Notes under the pieces: model-generated | Databases searched by the model: none | The model's input: only the letters and a program-made list of their open reading frames with translations | What the model was told of the DNA's origin: nothing | Shown here: positions 25,979 through 32,366 of the stretch, in pieces | Layout of the letters: each line of letters begins with the position of its first letter | How positions within the stretch are numbered: position 1 is the stretch's first letter | NCBI GenBank assembly: GCA_019637555.1 | Contig: JAHBVK010000026.1 | Coordinates: forward strand, 21,163 to 85,162 | DNA from: Anaerolineae bacterium | GTDB lineage: Bacteria > Chloroflexota > Anaerolineae > Aggregatilineales > UBA2796 | Length of the DNA: 64,000 bases | Direction of reading: 5' to 3' | Translations under genes and position numbers: made by a program

Positions 25979-26308
25979 TCACTGCTGCCGCTGCTGCTCT
26001 TGTGCTGGTGTTGCTGCTAATTCTGGCATCTTCAACATAGCCTCTTGAAGTCGCTGCCGATCCGCATCGGTGAGTTCGGTGCGCAGCGCCTTTGCTAACA
26101 CATCCGTTTCTATGGCACGTTTCCAGCAACTGCGTTTATCGCAGAGGTACGCGCCTCGTCCATTCATTTTACCAGTCGGATCAATTTGCACCCCTACGTC
26201 TGCCGTTCGCACGATCCGCGTCAGTGTGCGCTTGGCATTCGTTTCCCGGCAGACGATGCAGGTGCGCTGAGGCACATGCTTACGGCGGGGTGGTTGCTGC
26301 TTACTCAT
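25979..26308 (-). CDS. YlxR (DUF448) family RNA-binding protein
   Basis: From ATG 26308 the protein has about 109 aa. It shows the YlxR hallmark near the N terminus (PQRTCIVCRE), then LTRIVRT and GRGAYLCD..CWKRAI, a small positively charged fold that binds RNA; members have been linked to RNase P and transcription regulation. The C terminus is Gln-rich (AQEQQRQQ). The start lies 17 bases after the nusA stop, the conserved position in nusA-infB operons. An upstream in-frame start at 26347 would overlap nusA and is unlikely. Confidence 0.92.
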   Translation of the reverse strand: MSKQQPPRRKHVPQRTCIVCRETNAKRTLTRIVRTADVGVQIDPTGKMNGRGAYLCDKRSCWKRAIETDVLAKALRTELTDADRQRLQEAMLKMPELAATPAQEQQRQQ

Positions 26309-26325
26309 AGCTTGAATGACGACTA

Positions 26326-28293
26326 TTACTCGTCTTCTACGCCCCAATCGTTGCCCTTGCGCTTGTGCTTGCGCTTGGCGACGACTTCACCGCGACGCTC
26401 ATCAAAGACCAATTCGCGTCCACGCTTGTTGGTCTTCTTCTTACCCTTGTTGCGTGGCTGACCCCATTCCTCGGCTTCATCCTCGGCGGTTAAGGTCGGC
26501 TCATAACGTGGCTGCCCCTGTGCCGCCGGTTGTGCCTGTGCCTGTGGCTGCTGGCGGATATTGTCGCGGCGCAGTACTTTGGTGGGTTCATCGGAGAGCG
26601 GTGCATCTCGGCGCGGCGCCGGGCGATCTTCGTCGATGAAGGCGGGGGGTACAAACTCCTCCTCACCCTCGCTCACCTCAACTGCAGGCTGCGTCTCTAC
26701 CAGCGCAGCGTCGGCGCTAACTGGCAGATCAACGACTGTCGGGGCGTTGGCGCGTGCTTCCGCATCGGCAGCCGCCAATTCATCCTGTTTCGCCAGCACC
26801 AGCGAGTCAATCGCCTCGCGGATCGCATCCATCGCATCTGTACCTGCGTTACCTGCCTTGAGCGTGGCTTGCAGATGTTCTTCATCCGCCAGCACGCGCA
26901 CCATCAGTTCACCGACGTTAGGTAGGAACTTGATCGCTTCTTCGATGTCGCGCGCCAGTTCCAGTTCCGAAAGCGGCATGTTGAAGGCGAACGCCGGAAC
27001 GGTGGCGCGGGCACGTTCCATGATCTTGCGACGCTGTGAGCGCTGCGATTCGCGGTATTCCAGCAGCTTCTGCTCGGCAAGCTGCACGAAGCGCGTAAGA
27101 ATCTGATATTCCTCAGGCATCACGGCGCGGTCAGCCTTCTTCTTCTCCAGAATGCGCTCGACTTCCGCCACCATTTCGCCCTGATCGCTGCTCAGTTTCG
27201 CCAGTGCAGGTTCACTCAGTTTGCTGTAGGCATCGGTAGCGGCTTCGGTCACGCTCTTGATGTCGATGCGCCAGCCCGTCAGCTTGGCGGCGAGACGTGC
27301 GTTCTGACCCTCACGCCCAATCGCCAGCGACAGTTGATCATCAGGGACGATCACCGTCGCGGTGTTGCCCTGATCCAAGTCTTCTTCCAGATAAACACCC
27401 GTCACACGGGCGGGGCTAAGCGCCTTGGCGATGAATATGGAGGGATCATTGTTCCACTCGATAACATCGATCTTTTCGTCTTTTAGTTCCTTGACGATGC
27501 TCTGGATACGCGCACCACGAATACCCACACAGGCACCCACCGGATCGACTCCGGCTTGCAGGGCGGCGACGGCAACTTTGGAGCGGTGTCCGGCTTCGCG
27601 GGCGATGTTCTTGATCTCCACCTGCCCATTATAAATTTCCGGTACTTCGTATTCCAGCAGACGGCGCAGCATGTTGCGATGCGCCCGCGAGACGATGATC
27701 GAAGGACCGCGATTGCTTTCCTTGACTTCCATCACGTAGGTGCGGATGCGGTCATGCGTGTGATAACGCTCACCCTTGATCTGCTGATTGGAAGGCATGA
27801 TCGCCTCAGCGCGTCCCAGACTGATCGTAATGTGCTGGTTATTGACGCTCTGCACCTGCCCGCTGACCAGATCGCCTTCACGATCCTTGTACTCGTCATA
27901 GAGTGCCTTGCGTTCCGCTTCGCGAATCTTTTGCAGGATCACTTGCTTGGCGGTCTGCGCCGCGATGCGTCCGAAGGAGCGCGTGTTGGTGTCCTCAGGA
28001 GCCATGATCGTGTCGCCCATTTCAATATTGGGGTCGATCTTGCGGGCTTCACCGAACTCGATCTCGGTGCGCTCGTTCATCACCTCGTCAACCACTTCCT
28101 TTTCCACCAGCACATTGTATTTGCTGGTGTTGGGGTCAACCTCGGCTTCGATCTTCTGCGCGGCACTAATCCCGCTATCGCGTCTGTAGGCAGAAACCAA
28201 CGCCTGCTTTAACGCTTCAATCACAATTTCGCGCGGCAGATGATGGGTTTCTGTAATTTCGTTGAACGCGAGGAATAAATCACTCTTTGCCAT
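26326..28293 (-). CDS. nusA: Transcription termination/antitermination factor NusA with long C-terminal extension
   Basis: ATG 28293 gives the typical start MAKSDLFLAFNEI (a longer frame begins at 28323). In order: N-terminal RNAP-binding domain, S1 domain (VNNQHITISLGRAEAIMP), and two KH domains (PVGACVGIRGARIQSI; LSLAIGREGQNARLAA), ending near residue 345. About 310 more residues follow: first a helical region, then an acidic/Pro/Gln-rich stretch, then a basic KGKKKTNKRGR...KRKHKRKG tail. This is not the acidic-repeat tail of proteobacterial NusA. First gene of the cluster; no rimP precedes it. Confidence 0.95.
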   Translation of the reverse strand: MAKSDLFLAFNEITETHHLPREIVIEALKQALVSAYRRDSGISAAQKIEAEVDPNTSKYNVLVEKEVVDEVMNERTEIEFGEARKIDPNIEMGDTIMAPEDTNTRSFGRIAAQTAKQVILQKIREAERKALYDEYKDREGDLVSGQVQSVNNQHITISLGRAEAIMPSNQQIKGERYHTHDRIRTYVMEVKESNRGPSIIVSRAHRNMLRRLLEYEVPEIYNGQVEIKNIAREAGHRSKVAVAALQAGVDPVGACVGIRGARIQSIVKELKDEKIDVIEWNNDPSIFIAKALSPARVTGVYLEEDLDQGNTATVIVPDDQLSLAIGREGQNARLAAKLTGWRIDIKSVTEAATDAYSKLSEPALAKLSSDQGEMVAEVERILEKKKADRAVMPEEYQILTRFVQLAEQKLLEYRESQRSQRRKIMERARATVPAFAFNMPLSELELARDIEEAIKFLPNVGELMVRVLADEEHLQATLKAGNAGTDAMDAIREAIDSLVLAKQDELAAADAEARANAPTVVDLPVSADAALVETQPAVEVSEGEEEFVPPAFIDEDRPAPRRDAPLSDEPTKVLRRDNIRQQPQAQAQPAAQGQPRYEPTLTAEDEAEEWGQPRNKGKKKTNKRGRELVFDERRGEVVAKRKHKRKGNDWGVEDE

Positions 28294-28372
28294 TGCCCTA
28301 ACGACTCCGCTTTTGCTCTGCAATACTCAATTCAGAAGGCGAGAAAGGTAACGTAATTGCCTCAGATAACAA

Positions 28373-28396
28373 GAAAAGTGGGGGAACCCACTTTTC
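28373..28396 (-). promoter_or_regulatory. Stable hairpin in the nusA leader (possible attenuator)
   Basis: A perfect 10-bp stem GAAAAGTGGG/CCCACTTTTC with a 4-nt loop lies between the putative promoter and the nusA start. On the transcribed strand TTGTTATCT follows, a weak U-rich tract, so it could act as a partial terminator or as a structure bound by NusA. Confidence 0.55.
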
Positions 28397-28421
28397 GCAC
28401 GACACCTCTACAGATAGCAGT

Positions 28422-28450
28422 AGGATACCATGACTCAGATGGCTTGACAA
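28422..28450 (-). promoter_or_regulatory. Putative promoter of the nusA-infB cluster
   Basis: On the minus strand TTGTCA (28445-28450), a 17-base spacer and TATCCT (28422-28427) preceded by TGG form an extended -10 promoter. It predicts a leader of about 120 nt before nusA that includes the hairpin at 28373-28396. Confidence 0.55.
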
Positions 28451-28564
28451 GGTAGTTTGTTTGTGGGAGAACCCGCCTAGATGTGGTAGCATCGGCGCGT
28501 TGGTTGTCAACGTTCAATTGTTCAATTTTCAGTGTTTCATGGTAAGTAAGTCGAGGGGGTCACA

Positions 28565-28948
28565 GTGGCGGGAACCATCCTGATCGTCGAAGATGACGAT
28601 CAACTACGCGAACTGCTGAAGATCGTACTGATGGAAGAAGATTTCAACGTGGAAATCGCGCCGGATGGTCAGGAAGCAATCAATTTTCTGACCAAGGCAA
28701 AAGCGGACGGCAAGCTGCCGAATATGATCCTGCTCGATCTGAACATGCCCGTCGTCGATGGCTGGAAAGTGGCGGCATGGCTCAACGGCGATCCTGATCT
28801 GCGCGACATCCCGCTGGTGGTTACTTCCGCCACGCAGGAGCACGGCGAACGCGCAAAGGCACTGGGCGCCGATGCCTATCTGGTCAAGCCCTTCTCAACG
28901 GATGAAATCTTGGGTGTTGTCAGTTTGCTATCATTTCTTAACGGTTAA
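28565..28948 (+). CDS. Stand-alone receiver (CheY-like) response regulator
   Basis: This 127-aa protein starts at GTG with GAGGGGG upstream. It is a single receiver domain: acidic patch EDDD, phospho-acceptor Asp in LLDLNMP, Thr/Ser in VTSAT and Lys in LVKPF are all present. No output domain, so it must act through protein contacts, for example as a phosphorelay intermediate. It is followed 56 bases later by a second receiver-only gene. No histidine kinase is adjacent; the nearest is at 32367-35345. Confidence 0.92.
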   Translation: MAGTILIVEDDDQLRELLKIVLMEEDFNVEIAPDGQEAINFLTKAKADGKLPNMILLDLNMPVVDGWKVAAWLNGDPDLRDIPLVVTSATQEHGERAKALGADAYLVKPFSTDEILGVVSLLSFLNG

Positions 28949-29004
28949 AGGTGTATAGTAAGTTACATTGATGTAGGTAACGGGTTGATAGGTATTCTAC
29001 TGTA

Positions 29005-29439
29005 ATGAGCAAAGATGATTTGCCACGCATTTTGATCGTCGAGGATGATGAAACATTCCGCGAAACCGTGCTGGAAGTGCTGCGCGACGTCGGCTACCGC
29101 GTTAAAGGGGCGCGCAGCGTCAATAAGGCGGAAAAGCGGCTACGTAAGCACAAGTTCGATCTGGTCTTGAGCGACGTTCACATTGGCGATCAAAGCGGCT
29201 TCGATGTTCTGCAAATCGCTGCGGAGAAGCGCCCCAACGCTAAACTGGTGCTGATGAGCAGTAAAGCCGATCCTGACATGATGGAGCAGGCGATCTCCTC
29301 CGGCGCATCCAAATTCCTGCCCAAGCCCTTCCGCGTCAAGGAACTGCTGACCTTGATCGAGGAAATGACGGAGCAGGAAGCAGAGGATGATGGCACTGCG
29401 GCAGCGGACTCCTCTGCGGACACGTCGTCTGCCAGCTAG
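29005..29439 (+). CDS. Stand-alone receiver response regulator with acidic/Ser-rich tail
   Basis: A 144-aa receiver with acidic pair EDDE, phospho-acceptor Asp in VLSDVHIGD, Ser in LMSSK and Lys in FLPKPF. The C terminus is a short acidic, Ala/Ser-rich tail (EQEAEDDGTAAADSS). It has no DNA-binding or enzymatic output domain. It is a divergent paralogue of the receiver just upstream; tandem receivers of this type may form a relay. Its stop is 18 bases from the stop of the convergent glycosyltransferase gene. Confidence 0.9.
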   Translation: MSKDDLPRILIVEDDETFRETVLEVLRDVGYRVKGARSVNKAEKRLRKHKFDLVLSDVHIGDQSGFDVLQIAAEKRPNAKLVLMSSKADPDMMEQAISSGASKFLPKPFRVKELLTLIEEMTEQEAEDDGTAAADSSADTSSAS

Positions 29440-29456
29440 AAAAGCCAACGATCAGA

Positions 29457-30545
29457 TCAGCCGCCAGCGCCGACCACTTCAGTAATCACCTGCGTGTAAC
29501 TGTCGATCATCTTTTTGTAGGTATACAACGTGCTGCGTTCCTTCGCCCGCTGCCCGTATGCCTGCCGATTGGCGGGATCGCGCAGTAAGTGATCCAAGCC
29601 CACCGCCAGCGCCTCCGGATTTTCCGGCTCAACCAGCACCGCCGCCTCTTTCAACACCTCGGGCGCTGCGCCCGCCCGCGCCGCGATGATCGGCTTGCCT
29701 AGCTGCATCGCTTCCAGGTAGACGTAACCGAACGTCTCCTGATTGCTCGGATGCGCGAATACATCCGCCTGCCGCCACTCCCGCGCCATCTGGCGATCAT
29801 CGCTGATGTGTCCCAACCACGTCAGGTTGTCACCGAGCCGCAGTTCCTTCGCCAGCGCGTGCAGCCGATCCCATTCCAAGCCATCACCGACTACGCGCAG
29901 TTCCACATCAGAATGTTGATCGCGCAGCAGCGCCAATGCCCTTAACAGGATGTTGGTGCGTTTGCGCGGGTACATCTTGCCTACTGCAAGGATCACCGGA
30001 TGATCGTTGGGCGCGGGCGGTTCGGAGTCGATATACGGCATCCATGTTGGCGTCAACATGCCATGCGGGATCACGGTTACCTTTTGCGGATCGATTCCAT
30101 ACAGCGTCACAATGCGATCCTTGGCGTACTGGCTACCGATGGTCACGCGCCGCGCCTTCTCCATCGCAACGCGATCAAAGAACGCCTGCGCCTGTACCAT
30201 CGTCCGCACAGGCTCCGATTCCCACTGGATCACGTCAGCGAACACGGCATGTGCGGAGGTGATTAGCGGCGGACTCGTCTGCGCGTCGATGCCATAGCCG
30301 TCATAGTCGAAACCGATGATCAAGTCGGCATTTGCGAGGCGCGGATCAGTGCGTAGTTCGGTATTAAATAGAAAGCGTTCCAGCGTGATCTCAACGTAAT
30401 CCGCGCTCTTGAATGGCGGCGGGGTGATGATCTCCAGTTCATAGCCGCGTTCGCGCAGCCCAGTCGTGAAGGTGTTGAAAAAAACGGCGGTGCCGCTGCC
30501 ACCGACGACATCGGTGAACCATGAGGTGACGATTGCTAGGCGCAT
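29457..30545 (-). CDS. GT4-family glycosyltransferase (GT-B fold)
   Basis: The 362-aa protein has a GT-B layout: an N-terminal acceptor-binding Rossmann domain (MRLAIVTSWF...GGSGTAVFFNTF) and a C-terminal nucleotide-sugar domain with VILAVGKMYPRKR and the E-x7-E motif around HPSNQETFGYVYLEAM. GT4 enzymes retain the anomeric configuration and build lipopolysaccharide-like, capsular or lipid-linked glycans. Substrates are unknown. It is followed upstream by the AAC(3)-like gene after a 136-base gap containing hairpin-repeat remnants. Confidence 0.88.
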   Translation of the reverse strand: MRLAIVTSWFTDVVGGSGTAVFFNTFTTGLRERGYELEIITPPPFKSADYVEITLERFLFNTELRTDPRLANADLIIGFDYDGYGIDAQTSPPLITSAHAVFADVIQWESEPVRTMVQAQAFFDRVAMEKARRVTIGSQYAKDRIVTLYGIDPQKVTVIPHGMLTPTWMPYIDSEPPAPNDHPVILAVGKMYPRKRTNILLRALALLRDQHSDVELRVVGDGLEWDRLHALAKELRLGDNLTWLGHISDDRQMAREWRQADVFAHPSNQETFGYVYLEAMQLGKPIIAARAGAAPEVLKEAAVLVEPENPEALAVGLDHLLRDPANRQAYGQRAKERSTLYTYKKMIDSYTQVITEVVGAGG

Positions 30546-30681
30546 GAGGGGTGATCTCGTTAAGTTAGTGATGAGTAATGTGTTATTGATGCGATGGGGG
30601 TAATTTACCTCACGACGAATGAAGTGAGTTAACGCACACCGGATGCTTTAGCGTCCAGTGATCGCTGACTTCCATATTCTC

Positions 30682-31485
30682 TCAGCCAAAACGCGATTCC
30701 AGCCAGCTTATAGCAAAGTCTGCCAAATCTGCCGCCTCGAACAGATAGGATTGAGCGCTGCCCACCGTCCCGCGCCGACCTTTGCCTTGCGCCAGATAAT
30801 CCAGCACGATCTGCTCGAAGCTGTAATCGTCATGCGGATCGCCAGTGCTGTAATCTTCGATATCGACCCACACCGTTTTGCCATCACGCAGGATCGGGCA
30901 TTGATAGTGGATCACGTTCTTTTGCCGCATCTTGGCGCGATATTCTGCGTAATGCAGCAGCGTGATGTTGTCTAACGGCGATCCGAGCAGCAGCACCGAT
31001 CCCTGCGCTTCGACTAATTTCGCCAGCGGTGATCCCGCGCCGTAGCCGTAGTTCAGGGGATGATCGGCAGTGATCCACGCCGCGCGTGCGCCATTCGCTA
31101 CCATCGACGCTTCAGGATTCAGGCTGCGTTGTGTAGCAGGGAACGTCCGCAGAAATTCCGCTAGAATGCTGTAATCACGCACGGATCGCGCAATTGCCGG
31201 ATCGAAGGGTGGGTGTTCCTGATAATACACCTGCCGCAGATCGGGTGGCAACTCCAGCACGAAATCGGGGATGTCGTTCCAGCCCGCGTACATCATCAGC
31301 GTGCCAGCGGGAGTTAGCGCCTCCAGCAGCGCCTGCAAGATCACGTTTGCGCCGCCCATCACCTTGCCCACCGCCCTGACCGAGGCGTGCAGCATGATCA
31401 CCTGACCGCGCTGCACACCCAGCGATCTGACGTCGTTGATCAGTTGGCTGCGTGTGTGGAGAGGCGCGGAGTCGGTAGTGGTCAT
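30682..31485 (-). CDS. AAC(3)-type aminoglycoside N-acetyltransferase family protein
   Basis: ATG 31485 is preceded by AGGAAA; a GTG at 31504-31506 would add seven residues. The 267-aa protein shows the Antibiotic_NAT pattern: LHASVRAVG near residue 35, an Arg-Ser-Leu-Asn-Pro-Glu-Ala-Ser segment (family usually R-x-x-H-P), the YGYGAGSPLAKL glycine region, LLLGSPLDNITLLHYAE and a C-terminal helix. Enzymes of this family acetylate the 3-amino group of aminoglycosides, but many chromosomal members have other, unknown substrates, so resistance should not be assumed. Confidence 0.82.
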   Translation of the reverse strand: MTTTDSAPLHTRSQLINDVRSLGVQRGQVIMLHASVRAVGKVMGGANVILQALLEALTPAGTLMMYAGWNDIPDFVLELPPDLRQVYYQEHPPFDPAIARSVRDYSILAEFLRTFPATQRSLNPEASMVANGARAAWITADHPLNYGYGAGSPLAKLVEAQGSVLLLGSPLDNITLLHYAEYRAKMRQKNVIHYQCPILRDGKTVWVDIEDYSTGDPHDDYSFEQIVLDYLAQGKGRRGTVGSAQSYLFEAADLADFAISWLESRFG

Positions 31486-31503
31486 GGTTTTCCTGATCGA
31501 ATT

Positions 31504-31591
31504 CACGGCAATAAATCGGCTGGCTGAACGAAGTCCTTGCGGGAAGTGGGTTTAGAAGGATTTGTAGCCGGAGATTTCAATCACCGTCTAC
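31504..31591. repeat. Short copy of the mosaic hairpin element
   Basis: CACGGCAATAAATCGGC, then CTGAACGAAGTCCTTGCGGG, AAGTGGGTTTA and a GTAGCCGGAG...CCGTCTAC block occur in the same order as in 23752-23920, with the middle deleted. It fills the gap between the AAC(3)-like and NYN-type genes. Confidence 0.75.
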
Positions 31592-31617
31592 TGATTGACG
31601 CCGATCTACCTCAGCAA

Positions 31618-32259
31618 TCAACCGTCCGACTCCGGTTTAGATTTCGACTTCGGTTTACCCGTATCCTCGGTACTCTTGAGATTCTTCGCGGCAGCATCCT
31701 GCTGCGCCATCCGCGCCGCGCGAACCTCCCACTGACGGCGCTTGAACACCGTCAGCCAGTAGGCGATCTCCTGCGTGCTAATCACAGGGTTGGGGTCTTT
31801 CTCATAGACGAAGGCAATGCGCTTCTCGGTTTTGCCGTTCGCTTTATCCGGATCCTCGACCTCGCGCTCCACCGGACGGAAACCGATCATCAGCGCGAAT
31901 TCTTCCGACGCCATCGTGTCGATTCCGTAAGCGAACGCCAGCCGCAGAATCCGCCGATCCGAGGTGACCAGCACCATATCGTCATACTTGCCTTTGATGG
32001 TGCCGTGTTCGCGGGCGCGGCGCATCAGCAGTGTATCCGCCTGCTGACCGGGCGAGGCAAAGATCACCGTCACATCGCTGTTGCTCAGTTCGCGGGAGGT
32101 TCCGCCGATCACGCCATTGTCGAAGATCACCGTCGTCTTGACGCGATGCCGCATACAAAAGCGCCGGATTGCCACCGTGAGCTTGGCTTCATCCTGCGGA
32201 TCGTCGAGGGACAAATCCTGAAGCTGCCCGATCAAGTTATGTCCATCGACCAAATACAC
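31618..32259 (-). CDS. NYN-domain (YacP-like, PIN-fold) putative ribonuclease
   Basis: The frame starts at GTG 32259, the only usable start after an upstream stop. The 213-aa protein begins with the hallmark YLVDGHNLIGQL, where the first Asp is the conserved acidic residue; FDNG, then QQADTLLMRRAR and MVLVTSDRRILRLA supply further conserved acidic residues typical of NYN/PIN nucleases. The last 70 residues are an unrelated helical and basic/Ser-rich tail. The role is unknown; relatives include Rae1/YacP, which cleaves mRNA on ribosomes. Confidence 0.8.
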   Translation of the reverse strand: MYLVDGHNLIGQLQDLSLDDPQDEAKLTVAIRRFCMRHRVKTTVIFDNGVIGGTSRELSNSDVTVIFASPGQQADTLLMRRAREHGTIKGKYDDMVLVTSDRRILRLAFAYGIDTMASEEFALMIGFRPVEREVEDPDKANGKTEKRIAFVYEKDPNPVISTQEIAYWLTVFKRRQWEVRAARMAQQDAAAKNLKSTEDTGKPKSKSKPESDG

Positions 32260-32366
32260 CGCGTCTTGTACCCTCTAGCACTCATTGAAGCTATCACTAT
32301 TCTAGCAAAAGTAGCCGCTAGTCCCCTCAGCCAATGTGCCACATTTGGGAGGAGGTAGGGGTGAAG

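Noticed and set aside
25938..26129. 63-codon minus-strand frame between infB and ylxR
   Set aside because: Overlaps ylxR in another frame and has no ribosome site.
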